DNA of 64,000 bases from the NCBI GenBank assembly GCA_963556695.1, contig CAUWAG010000013.1, forward strand, positions 434,001-498,000, given 5' to 3'. This stretch comes from Anthostomella pinea. Lineage: Eukaryota; Ascomycota; Sordariomycetes; Xylariales; Xylariaceae. The translations under genes and the position numbers were made by a program. A model generated the notes under the pieces. The model saw only the letters and a program-made list of their open reading frames with translations. It was not told the origin of the DNA and did not search any database. Below, in pieces: positions 52,009-63,631 of the stretch (position 1 is its first letter; each line of letters opens with the position of its first letter).

Positions 52009-53867
52009 TTAGCAGATGACTTTCGTGACTGCATCAAACTTTGCAGCATCGCTACTCCATGCGCAAAAGCCGATTCGTCGCTGTACACGACTACCATCCT
52101 GGACATTCCTAAAAACGTTTGTAATCATTCCCAGATACGCCTCTTGTTCATGGACTCTGAATTTCCCCATGACAAGTACTTGGCGCCCGTGTCTTTTATC
52201 TATCAACCGATAGATTTCCTTTAGCGGGTCAGCCTTCGCTCAGTTGAGAGGGTCCCGGGCCATTGGAGTAAAGGGGTCTGGGCCATCGTGATCGCCTTTA
52301 TCCAAGTACACCGAGCATCCCGGAGAATTCACATATTCTCCGTGTAGGTCCTGGTAAATGGCGGTATCCTTTTCGCAGACTTGAGTCTGGCCACGTGGGT
52401 AAGCTGTTCGAGGCGGCGCTGAGCGGACAGTAGGTCGCGAGCCCTCCAGCAACGACACAACGGCCTTCAACTTGATCGCATTACCCTTGAAACCCATATT
52501 GCCTTCATCGTCCAATTCAATGGTCGGCCGGCTGGCCCACTCAATTTCTTCTATGGCGTAGAAGTCCGCGGGCACCATCTTGGTTCGATCGAAGGGAGAC
52601 CTGACAGAGTGCCCAGCAACCCAAGGCCGGCCAACATCAAAGCTTTTGAATGTTGGAATACTGATCTGCCAGGATGGCTCGGCACCTGCGAGCTGATGGG
52701 TGAAAGCTTGGCTGATAACGGGAGATTTTTGGACTATCTGCCTGCCGAACTCGATTTTTAGGCGTTCCAAGCCCAGGCTAGGGTCTAGACGGATCCCGTA
52801 CACCTGCATAATGCCGCAGATCTGATCGACGGGCCGGCTGACCGTGCGGTGAGAGACGACGCCCAGGAGTACAAGTGGATTCCTAGAGCTCAAGGTTTCA
52901 ATGCCACTGTAACGAAACCTCTCGTAGAACGTCTGACTGCCGCGGTGTATGATGTCGTGGGAAAGGTTCAGGACAGTTGCAAGCGTTGCAGGTGACGTGG
53001 TGGATGGACAATGTACGGTGTCGCCACTTTTGGACAGGAGGATAGCGTCAGGACGCAGATACGCTTCCTGGAGGGTCCACAACGAAGTGAACCAAGGATC
53101 ACGGAAGAGCAGACGCGCGGCACCCTCCCAATCGTTGTTGTAGAGACTTTGCAGGCCGTCGTTAAGTTGAACAGTTGATAGTCCGTGAAGCCAGATGAAA
53201 GCTCGGCGCGCTCTGTTGAATATCCCGGCTTGGTGTCCGACCTCATCCCCATCCTCTGGTTGTATGTCTTCTTTTGCACCATCCTGTGGAATGCACACTT
53301 CCGCCGCAACAACGGGGATGGGCCCGTGAGCGGGACTGACTGTACTTATTATCTTGAGACCTCCACAACCCTGCGATACAGAGGCTCTGGGAGGCGTGGT
53401 TTGCACTACTGAGGAGCTACCCCCCACGTTAAATACAATCAATCAATCAATCAATCAATCTGTGGAATGCACGCAACGTCAACCCATACAAATGGTGCAT
53501 CATACCCGACTTTTGTCAAAACACGACTGAAATCTCCACTATTGAAACCACCCTGTGCTAGACCATGCCCTTCTTTCTGGCTGTTCTTACCCGGCCGGCC
53601 TCTCGTGGTCACGGGTTTGACTCTTGGGATGTCCCACGGAACTCCATGGATCTCGATTGCACTCCCGTCCCTATCGCTAGCTCTGTATCTACCCCATGTG
53701 TATGAGATGATGTTGTAGTCTGGGCTGGACACGGAATCGTATTGGACTGTACCGTCAGTCATGATACTGCGAGGGTAGGACGTCAGGTTATCGATGCAGA
53801 GGAGTCTTCGAGGCCAATAATCCTCGACGGCCTGCAGGCTAAACGCCCGTGTCTGGTTCGATTCCAT
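52009..53867 (-). pseudogene. HET-domain gene interrupted by a LINE fragment and a stop
   Basis: A heterokaryon-incompatibility (HET) domain gene. HET motifs are in order: YNIISYTWGR; WVDVACIPQ; then DEVGHQAGIFNRARRAFIWL; then LFRDPWFTSLWTLQEAYLR. A 164-bp LINE 3' end sits exactly within the IPQ codons and is flanked by a 12-bp duplication TGTGGAATGCAC. Subtracting insert plus one duplicate (176 bp) puts both sides in one frame, 483 residues up to a TGA at 52,240-52,242. The same frame then continues open to 52,009 (LKEIYRLIDKRHGRQVLVMG, MITNVFRNVQ), so the TGA looks like a second lesion (TGG to TGA) and the original protein had about 560 residues. Start codon 53,867. Confidence 0.85.
53297..53460 (+). 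mobile_element. 164-bp 5'-truncated LINE inside the HET gene
   Basis: Matches the 3' end of the LINE at 7.6-9.6 kb (GGGACTGACTGTACTTATTA, CTCTGGGAGGCGTGGTTTGC, CACGTTAAATACAATCAATC) and ends in a (CAAT)n tail. The 12-bp target duplication TGTGGAATGCAC is at 53,285-53,296 and 53,461-53,472. Extreme 5' truncation and the long duplication are standard products of target-primed reverse transcription. Confidence 0.93.
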
Positions 53868-55148
53868 GTCGTCCTAGAGGCTAACCAGAGCTGCCTGTCC
53901 AACCAACCAACCAACAACCAACCACTTTCCATACGGCGTAGAACGATAGCCGACAGCTAGAAGAAAACAAGCCACCATTTAACAGCTGACATAACACAGT
54001 AGAATTGTTGCCGGAGTTTCGGCATCAAGCCCCTTCGCATCCACTAGGAGAGCTCCAAAGGTTTTACCTCACTTCTTCTATCCTAACGTCATGTAAATAA
54101 CTATACATAACTATGACGCTTGATCCAGCATTGGGTTACTAGGGTAAAGACTTTGATCGTGATTCTCATGTTTCTCGGTTAATCTTCTAGTCTCGAAGTT
54201 GGGTTCAAGGATGTCTGACGAGGGCATTGCCCCCACTAATAGAGTCAAAGTTCATTCGGGATGTTGCACGGTCAGAAAATATTCTCTGGGACCACTTGAA
54301 GTCTACTGAAGAGGGATGCCCGCGGAATGTCTTCATGCTTCTATTGGGAGGCATAAGACCGCTCAGGGAAGGCGACATGTCTTCTCCAAGTATCACAGCA
54401 CTAGACAGCCCCACTAGGTCAACCCCTATATATACAGGACTACGTCTTCTAGCTAGCTTCATAGTTTCCTTTCCTCTTCACGTACAATAACAAAGTCATT
54501 TCTGGAGTCACCAGCAGGTCGAAATGCGACACCGAGGAAGAGTAGAAACTGCGACCAAGGCATTACATTCATGCGAGGCCGCGAAAGCGAAGCTTACGAG
54601 ACTATGTCCAAGAGGCTGGGAATTCTCCACTGGAGCTTTTGGAAACTGAGGTAGTGGAAGAGGCAAAGTCCGCTGGAGTGAGACGACGTTCCAGACGAGT
54701 CAATATTTGAACGAGGACGGTGGACACTGCATACAGGAAAAGGTGTACCATGGCCGAAGGCATCTGCAGTAGAGGATATATAGTTACTAAAGTTGTAATA
54801 TTTACGCACGTGAATATAGGCGGAGAAAGTCGGCAAGTCGTAGAATTGTCGCAGGACTACTAGTGATCGATATATGACGGCCTATGCAAGATATATATAA
54901 GTTACCGGACAGATTATAAATCTCCTTGGAACCGCCGGGCCCATTCAGTCCAAGGAAACATCATGGTGTTGAATGGCGCGCAAGCCACCGTGGCGTTCAG
55001 GGAGGTGGCAGTGCACCAACAAGGCCAATAGGGCATTTTTGGGCCACTTAGCCCACAGAAGGATTTTCACACAGATACAACAAGAACACGGATTACACCA
55101 GAATATACGTTTTCACCCATCTAAAAGCTCCAACGCTCTGTTTGACAC
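53868..55148. other. no confident gene
   Basis: Upstream flank of the HET pseudogene and leader of the next HET relic. A CTATATATA stretch lies near 54,425. Weak frames here may include the lost N-terminal half of the second HET gene. Confidence 0.35.
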
Positions 55149-55714
55149 ATGGAACTTGTGCGTCCACTCAACGACGCCCTCTGTTCGACCACCCGACCCG
55201 ACCAACCCATCCTTGGGTTTTGGGAACAGTACAAAAGAAGTCCGAGAGCATATCCCACCGGCGAGGATAGCTTGGAGGCACCTGCCCTGGTTCTCACTAC
55301 TGGTCTCGATCATACTTCTCAAAAAGCACGGGAAAACTTGGTCTTGTTCAAGTCGAACTTCGTTGCGTACTTGTGTCGATTATTGGAAGCACTGGACACG
55401 ACTCTGGGGCCTACAGTCAGCTCAAAAGACAGGAGAGTTAGGTAGCTGGTACGACTACGACCAGGTGGTCAGAAGCAAATGCCGCAACCGGTCTTTGTTC
55501 CGTACTGAGCAAACCTACCTTGGACTCGGTGCGGACCAATGTCAGGTGGGCTACGTGGTATGTATATTTTCTTGGTGGTGAGGTCCCATTCATCCTTCGA
55601 CCAAGGGATGGTCACTTTCAGCTCATTGGAGATGCCTATGTACATGGTGTCATGGATGGGGAGACAAAACGAAATCCTGGGATTGCAAAAGAGACGCGGT
55701 TTGACACACATTAG
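55149..55714 (+). pseudogene. second HET-type gene, C-terminal half only
   Basis: Three frames in turn give one recognisable protein end: first RPLNDALCSTTRPDQPILGF and NLVLFKSNFVAYLCRLLEAL (55,149-55,445), then RNRSLFRTEQTYLGLGADQC and QVGYVVCIF, then LGGEVPFILRPRDGHFQLIG and DAYVHGVMDGE. This is the usual C-terminal end of fungal HET proteins (RLFxTxxGYLGLGP...GDxVxxLxGGxxPFxLRP...YxLVGEAYVHGIMxGE). The second shift is explained by one extra T in the TTTT at 55,567-55,570. The HET domain itself is missing upstream. Confidence 0.75.
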
Positions 55715-56406
55715 ATAAAGTCCATACTCCTAAAACGATCATACCATGTCCTCACCACCCACCAACCAACACGCGAGCAGACCTACCAAACACTATCGGA
55801 CCTTACGTCCCTACCTTCCCCCCTGAAGCCACAAGCCGACACGTCGACAGGCGCGCGTGACAAACGCACCGGTGCATGCCATGGCTGCACGTTGTCGCCA
55901 ATCTTCGTCCTGAAAGTTGTTTGCCTGTGATGAACCTGCGAAGGACGCATGCAGATTGCACACAGTATGATATGGACTGCCCTGATCCTCGTGTACACAC
56001 TGGGGTCCTGAAATCGTAGGTAGCCAACCTGGTCTCCAAAAGAAAAGAAAAATCACCTCCACACACCTCCATTGGCAACAGGGATGAGTGCTTGATGAAA
56101 GAAGGTAGTCATTGAGGCAATGCTGGGCTAGTATCTAGCCCTCCCCATGCAAGAATAACCAAGACGGTCTGCAACGAGATACCCCCCCCACGAGGCCAAT
56201 AGAGTCGAGCCATCGCACGACGACCTATTACATGTTGAAGTTACTCTTCGCGAGCCAGACCAGTCCCATGCACCCTAGGCTATGCAACGCCGCAACCCCA
56301 TAATGCAATACTCGTGCAGGCCTTCACCAGGCTTACACGTAAGGATATCGAAAATGAATACAAGAAAGCCTCGGTGCCAAATAGGTTGGAGGCGTCGTCA
56401 CCTTGT
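55715..56406. other. intergenic, no gene seen
   Basis: Flank between the HET relic and the convergent end of the CLC gene. Confidence 0.4.
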
Positions 56407-59290
56407 TTAGTAATCGTGCTCCCTTTCCTCGAGCTCGCGCATGTACTTGACGAATCTCTTCTTGTGCGTCTAGGGCCATGTCAGTATCATCCATTTGGTA
56501 ACAAACATTCAGACGTACCATGCCAGCATAGCGTCCATCTTTCAGAACGCAAATATACCGCAAACCAAGCTTAGCGAATACTTCATACACCAGATCCATC
56601 GGAGACTTGATATCCAGACAAACCGGAGCCGGGTCAATGTACCGCGTGAAATCCGTCGGGTCTTGGTCGTCCTCATCCTCGTCATCAATGCTGGGCACAT
56701 CCGCCATGAGGCAGAGATTGGAGGCTTCGTCCTCGAGATTATCCAAGGCATACTCAAGGTCTGGGGCAGGGATCAGTCCAACTAGGACGTCACCCCTCAG
56801 TATGGGCAGTCCCCCATCAAGCTCGCCAGCTTTGTGGAGCAGTTCCAGCTTGTCACGAAGTGTAGTGGCCGGGACGAGAGGAGAGCTGGTGATATCGATG
56901 ACGCGCGCACGACGAACGCGAGGGATGATCTCTGCCAGCTCGCCGGTGAATACAGGCTTATGTTTGTTGTCCAGGTAAGGGTAGGAGTTCATGTTGGTAA
57001 GCAGGTCGTAGATACTGAGCGGCTCCAATGCATCGGCGGTCCATTTGGCAACAAGAATTGCCAGGGAGAAAGGCAGCACGTAGTCCAAGCTTCCAGTCAG
57101 TTCGAATAGGATGACAGCTAAGGTGACGGAGAGCCTCGTTACTCCGCACATTGTCGACCCGGCCGCGATAAGAGCGTAGACCCCCGGTTGGACGCAGGTA
57201 GACTCCTGAAGGAGAGGGCATGAGCCCCATATAGCCCAGTGGGGGAATCGGAGGACTATCCACTGGACAAGATGGCCAATTATCCTGCCCATGAGGCCAC
57301 CAACAACCATGGATGGGACGTATATACCCGCAGGAACTTTAATGCCGAACGTGATGGTGGTCAAGAACCCCTTGATAACGAAAGCTGCGAGAAGCGTACG
57401 AATGATGCCCGGTATCTCATCGATGTTCGATGGGCAGAGCCCTAGCCCGTGGTCTTTGGTGTCGTCCTCGCAGGGAGCTGCCAGATTCAGAAGTAGCTTA
57501 GCGACAGGGAGCTTGGTAAGGGGGTTCCAGTAACCAATCAGCCCAGTCACTAGAGCCACCAGAACGACTTCAAATAGCGGATATTTCTTGATGACAGAAA
57601 TCTTCCGGAAACTCAATGCCCAGCGGCGCGATGCCTTGATGAAGAAGGCACCGGCAGCTCCACCCAGAATCCCTACAAGGATGAAGCCTACCATTTCGAA
57701 CCATTCCCAATCAATCTTGTAGCGGACTTCGAACATGACGATCTTGTGTGTCCCATACGGATTGAGAAACTTCAGGGACAGAGCTGCAATGATGCAGCAG
57801 AAAAAGGTGCGGAAAAGCGTCTTTGCCGGGAAGAAGTAGGCCACTTCCTCGAGGCCGAAAAGGACACCACCCAAGGGGGCTCCGAAGGCAACAACGACAC
57901 CTGCTGCTGCGGCGGCAGACAAGACCTCACGCCTCTTGCCATCATTACGATCGTACTTAGTGAAAAGCCGGCAGCAGATGTTGCCGATACAAGTCGCTAT
58001 GTGAACGTATGGGCCCTCTTTGCCGAGGCTGAGGCCAGACGCCACACTCATGACCAACCCTACCGATTTGATGACAAGAGTTTTGAAGCCGAGGAAACCG
58101 TGGAGAACGAAGCCACTGAGTATGACTCGGACTTCGGCTACACCACTGCCTGCTGCAGAATAGTAAATCATCGGTGGAGAGACAACCTGCTGAGGAGCAG
58201 ACTGTCTCGGACTCACGGAACCGCCGTCCTCGTCGTTATCGTTGTCATCTGGAACCCGCGAGTGCTCGGCAGCTAGATTTTCGTCCAAAGTTGACATCCG
58301 ATAGGCTGAAGGGACCACCGTCTTGGTCGTGAGAGTCAGCAGGCAGGCTATGACAGAGAAAAGGACAACTGCAATGAGGTAAATCCCAAAGTCGGTCCAA
58401 GCCTCCCCAAGCGGATGGCCGCCCATAACTTCAGACCACGACCGCCAGTCCGTACACGGCCCATGGGGGCAACATCTCTGTCATGGCCCAGTTAGCCCAG
58501 GGATGCATGTGAAGGAGTGTTCAAGGGCCTGGCAGTGAGGGGACTTTACCTTCTCCCTAAGATACCAGGCCTTTGCACAGTAGCCATCCTTGAAGTCGAA
58601 CATGGTCGTCTCCGCCACATCCACGCAATAAGCAAGCACGGCTACAAGAAAGCCGACCACAGCGCTCAATATCCAACCCTGGGCGCCATCGAACAGGACA
58701 ACCAGCCTGCCCCACCAGTCCTTACGATGTCGAAGCTGTCTGACCCGGTATGCGTCGGCGATGCTGTCGTGCACCCAGTCGGTGGAAGTGAACTGATCGT
58801 ACCATATGCGTTCGTCAGGGGCGATGGAGTGCTTGGACTCGGTCATGGATTCCTGGCGGTGGTCTGAGATAGCTTGTACCAGGCGTTGGCCCCAGGACTC
58901 GTGTCGAATGTGATGTCTAGTCGATCCATAGTAAGCGCTTCCTGCACGACGATAGAGCAAGTCAGTAAGGGGATTCAGACATGTTGTACGGAGCAGACAT
59001 GGGCTAAGATACGGACCAGAGAAGCTGTGGTTTCTCGACAGAAAGCCCGGGGTCTCGAGGGGGCTTTGGATGCGCACATGGGAGGCTGAAGGGCGCAACA
59101 AGGCGGTACTCTCGTCGGGGTGTTCGGGCATGGAGTTTCGTCTGGTTCTTCTTCTCGACTGGCGGCGGCGGGTTAAAGGAGATGAGGGAACGGAGAGGTG
59201 AGACTCCTGCGATGGGAGCACACCGTCGTCCGCAGGGCTTTCGACCATTGTGGGCAATGGCGAGCGCGGAAGCTCGCGATTGGAGGTCAC
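56407..59290 (-). CDS. CLC-family chloride channel/transporter
   Basis: Four exons on the minus strand (59,290-59,017; 58,941-58,550; 58,477-56,519; 56,469-56,407) code for 895 residues. Introns of 75, 72 and 49 bp have GT...AG ends. The start is soluble and basic (RRRQSRRRTRRNS). Then come a first membrane span (WILSAVVGFLVAVLAYCVDV), the Cys-rich CCPHGPCTDWRSW loop, GSGVAEVRVILSG (selectivity region; GSGIPE in many CLCs), GKEGPYVHIA (with the gating Glu), GVLFGLEEVAYFF, IKVPAGIYVPSMVVGG and VTLAVILFELTGS. Two CBS domains end it (RVIDITSSPLVPATTLRDKL; DIKSPMDLVYEVFAKLGLRY), closing with THKKRFVKYMREL. It belongs to endomembrane-type fungal CLCs that move chloride in exchange for protons or by channel gating. 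The first ATG could also be MVESPADDG at 59,248. Confidence 0.93.
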
Positions 59291-60348
59291 TTGGCCAGAG
59301 GGAAGAGCACTGAGTTACGATGGTGGCTACGTTGCGGCTACGAGGGCGACGGCGACGGCGACGGCAATCGGACGAGGTGTTGTCGTGGACGGCATGAGAG
59401 CAGAAAGAGAGAGGTGGCCTGTGGTGCGTGCCGTTGGTGACGTTGTGGCACTGGATGCTCGAGATGCGCTGACGTTATGCCCAGGGCCGGGCAGGTCGCA
59501 GGTAGGTCGAAGGAAGCTCCCACTCTCGATCCCACGTCCAGTGTGTGCTACCTGTCAGCACATGACAGTCGAGTCAGAGGCGCAGAGGCGGCAACAGGTG
59601 AAACAACGAAGGACTCAAGACAGATGATAGTCAGGCGGGGTTGCCGCGTTCCCAACCGAAGCCAAGGGATATTTTGGGAGTCGATGCGGATGTTGGTCAA
59701 GAGACCCCGAGACCCTCCTTTACGATGTGATGGAGCCAGTACTTTGCCTCTATTCGCAACACGAAAAACACCAAAGCGATGGCGTAATCAGGGTGTATGG
59801 AGACACATGCGCGCCCGCAGTCCTGGTAGGCCCTCTAAATGCCCTAATGCGAGCGCGACAAAGACCCTGAAAACCGGATGCCACAGAAGGGCTAGCCGGC
59901 AGACTCGTAGTGGCTGTTGGGCGATTCAAGGTTGGCACCTGCAGATTGACAGGTGACCACCTCAACCACTAACCTTAAACTCTAGTGCAGCTGACAACAT
60001 TGAAGGAGGCCCCACATAACCTTGAAAGCCTGCAGGTGCCGGAGTGCTTCCAAGCTGCAAGCCGCCCAATGTGCATCTCACCATCCACCTATCACTGATC
60101 AGGGCATTCACTGATGATTCCCATCCATCCATCCAGCCATCCATCCCTAGACGCTGTAACCGACGGCATGTCAGATCTGTCGGCTCTATAGATCTTCCGA
60201 CCAGCTTCGTCCTTACGAGGTAGTGGCGGTCCATCAGTCGCCAACCGCCGTCAGGACTCAGACGACCTCCCGGCATAGGTCCGAGGCTAGTCACCAATAA
60301 CTGGCCGTCATCAGGTATTGCTGAGAATGGGTCGCATTCACCGCTATC
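59291..60348. promoter_or_regulatory. divergent upstream region of CLC and NRDE2 genes
   Basis: About 1.06 kb between the two start codons. It contains (GGCGAC)n near 59,345-59,363 and the CCAT run below. Open frames here are short or overlap the NRDE2 start antisense. Confidence 0.5.
60121..60147. repeat. CCAT microsatellite
   Basis: CCATCCATCCATCCAGCCATCCATCC, a tetranucleotide run with one change, upstream of the NRDE2 start. Confidence 0.9.
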
Positions 60349-63300
60349 ATGCCATCTCATAAGGAGGGGAAGAGACCCCCCGTGCCCAAATTCTCCTCCT
60401 TCAAGCCGAAGCTTGCTAGCCCCCCTCCCAACCGGAGGGTGGAGACGGGCGGCGAGTCGAGCCAAGTCGGACGTGATGAGCATCCGATCGCCAACAGGAG
60501 CCACTCGCGTGCGCGAGATCGCCGTCGCCCAGCTGCAGATGCATCTCACAAGCCTGATACGAGCCAGCTTGACGTTCCACACAGACCAACTCCGCAGCAG
60601 CCCGAGTTGAGTGACTTGTACGTCGTCGATAAGCGAGGTGACTCCTTAATCAGAAGGTATGGCAGCAACGATCGCCGTCGTGTGCCTGAATACAGGCGCT
60701 TTGGATCCGGCCGCATCCTTGGAGCTGTGGGATTCATGAGAGTCGACAGGTCAGGGAACCAAGAAGAGTTCTTCTTTCGGGGCTACTCCGACACTGGCTC
60801 GCTGCTCAGCAGCGACAGGAAAACCCTCCTGGCAAGAGGCATTCGCCCAAAGTCGCAACCTATCAGAGTAAGGCGGGAGCAGTCGCAGACAGCCGCCGAG
60901 ACAGAGGACTATCTCCCTTTACGGAATTCGAGAAAACGGAAGCGGGATGGCAACGCCTCAGAGTCATCAGGCGAAGAAGGGCCCTCCTACAGATCCATAC
61001 ATGGGAGAAGCCGGCATCACGAACATTCCGACAGCGATGAACTGTATGGCAGTGACTCGTCAGCAGATGAGATGGACCGTAGTGCGGATGACCCAATCAC
61101 CATGAGATCTGTCGACCTATCTAGGAAAGTACGGGAACATCCAGAAAATATTGATTCTTGGTTTGAACTGGTTGATCACCAGGACACCCTCCTTCAAGTC
61201 CAGAGCAGTGGTCGTAGCCCGACTGTTGCTGAGATCAAAAGTTATGCTGATATTAAGCTGTCCTTGCTCCAGCAAGCTCTGTCACAAGCCAAGGACGATT
61301 CGCTACGCGAGAAGTTGAGCTTGAAAATAATGCGTGAGGGCGCTCAAATCTGGGATCCCAAGACGACGTCAAAGCGTTGGGAAGACGCTATGTTGAAATA
61401 TCCAAAGAGCTTCAACATATGGAAGGCATACGTGAACTTTCGGCAGACATCGCTGTCAACGTTTCACTACGACGGCATAAAGCAGCTCTACGTTGACCGG
61501 ATGCGAGTTTTAGGCAAAGACATATCAGAGCTTCCACCGACTGCGGATAATACCCAGCCTTGCGAGGACATCATCTATGTCTTCCTGAGACTGACACGCT
61601 TCATCGCAGATGCCGGCTTCGCCGAACTAGCAACGGCAGCATGGCAAGCTTCGCTGGAGCTTAGCTTTGCGCGGCCTCCCGGTTTATCACAACCCCTGGC
61701 ATGTGAAGCACCTTCCAATTTTCAGGGGTTCTGGGAAAGCGAGGTCCCGCGAATAGGGGAAGATCAGGCTCAGGGATGGGCTACCTTCGAGAGGAACGGC
61801 GGTGTTCAAGATCCGCCTGACCCTAAAACTGCTGGTGTAACTGTATCTCCTGCTACTCGAGACGGATACAAAGCATGGTCCATGGTAGAGCAGCAACACG
61901 CTCGAAATGCCACGATACCCGCTCGTACTTTGGATGACGGGGCTGAAGATGACCCTTTTCGCGTGGTCATGTTCGCAGACATACAGGAGATCCTATTATG
62001 TCTTCCGTTCGGAACTGTTCCCAGAATTCAACGGCAATTACTGGATGCATTCCTTATTTTTTGCCAGCTGCCACCTGCATACTGCACTGACAATGTCATT
62101 CACGAGATGATCAATGACGGTTTCCTTGTCCGCAGTCCGGTCGGGAATCTGATCCCAGAGGTGTCTCCCGAAAAAGAAGCACTTGACTCAATCTCCGATC
62201 AGCAGGTGAGAAAGCCACCGGAGTTTTTGTTCAACTACCAGTGCATGAGCAAAACACCAGATGTGTTATTTTCATCCTCTCCATGGTTCAGATACCTGCG
62301 ACAAATCCAAGGGACCATTCCCTCCGACCAGTACCTATGGATCTTAACCACGTTGAAGCAACTGAGTCGCACCTTTGGGGTCAAAGAACTCGGCCCGTAT
62401 GTCCTAGCCTTCGAGTCTATCAACGAACCTGGAAACGAGAAGAAAAGTGCGAAACTACTCCTCAAGCAGGATTCTACGAATATCGATCTGTACCTGGGAT
62501 ATTCCATTCTCGAACGGGGCAAGGACAACAAAGCCGCTGCTCGCAACGTTGTTTCAGCCGCCATGGGGCTGTCAGCCATCTCGAGTCACGATCGGTTCCG
62601 CTTAGGCATATTCGCGGCATGGCTGGAACTCGAGGATCGCGAGTTGGTCAGAAGCACCTTACGCGTATGCCTCCTAGCTGAAGAGAACTTCTCGACAACA
62701 TCTATACCGGAAGGTACAGTTGTCTCTTCAGCTCAGATACTGAAGGCAAGGCAAGTGCTAGCTTCAAATCAGGATTATTTGGTGTCCTCGGGTGATCTAG
62801 CGAACGCTGTTGTATACGCGGAGGGTCTAGCCTTGCTCGAATATTTGACCGGACAAAGCGGCAAAGAACCCATTTCAGGAAGTCAGGGGGATATCTGGTC
62901 GGCCATGTCCAGCGTCTCAAACTGCTCGAGCGGCTTCGTATCTCGTGGTCATGGGAGCACTGGAGAGCACGAAAAGTTACTCCAATTCGCGGCACGGTTG
63001 CTCTACTACCACGCCAGTCATGGGTAAGTTGTCGTCCTCATTTTTCAGAGTGGACACTTGAGCTAATCGGCATTGTAGCCCTTTCAGGTCGGGCTTCCTC
63101 CGTGAACAGCTGACACAGTATATCAACTTCTTCCCGCAGAACACCATCTTCCTCAGCCTCTTTGCATGGAGGGAAGAGCGCCTTAGTATAGACGACAGGG
63201 TCCGGTCCCTGCTGAACAAGGTGGTCCTCGTCGAATCGCACGCATGTATCGGCAGCCACGCGTTCGCCATCCGCCACGAGTTGCAGACAGGAAACGCACA

Positions 63301-63631
63301 TTCCACCCGCGCAGCCTTCGAACACGCCGTTGCCAGTAAGGCGTGCAAGAACCATCCTGGCCTGTGGATATCGTACATCCGCTTCTGCCATGACCGGAAG
63401 GAGTTGAGAGAAAAGGCGAAAAGCGTGTTCTACCGCGCCATCCAGAGCTGTCCGTGGTCGAAGGATGTCTTCATGGAGGCCTTTGTCACACTGGAACGGG
63501 ACATGGACTCGGCGGAGTTGAGATCGGTTTACAACATGCTCTGCGAGAAGGGGCTGCGAGTCCACGTGGAGATGGAGGAGTTTGTGGAAAAGTGGCGGAG
63601 GGACCTGAAGGAGAAGGGCAGTGGAAGATGA
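60349..63631 (+). CDS. NRDE2: NRDE-2 family nuclear RNA-processing factor
   Basis: Two exons (60,349-63,023 and 63,079-63,631) give 1,075 residues; the 55-bp intron has a GTAAGT donor, GAGCTAATC branch-like site and TAG acceptor, with a GG+C codon across it. The N-terminus is basic and disordered (MPSHKEGKRPPVPKFSSFKP; SRARDRRRP), then the NRDE-2 signature: YVVDKRGDSLIRRYGSNDRR, VPEYRRFGSGRILG, and SVDLSRKVREHPENIDSWFE. The remainder is HAT/TPR-like helical repeats (WEDAMLKYPKSFNIWKAYVN; HPGLWISYIRFCHDRKEL; WSKDVFMEAFVTLERDM). NRDE-2 proteins and the fission-yeast counterpart Nrl1 act with Mtr4 in nuclear RNA surveillance, splicing fidelity and heterochromatin-linked silencing. No defects are seen. 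Confidence 0.92.

Noticed and set aside
59962..60582. 206-residue minus-strand frame upstream of and overlapping NRDE2
   Set aside because: It runs antisense across the NRDE2 start and its CCAT repeat gives DGWMDGW-like low complexity.
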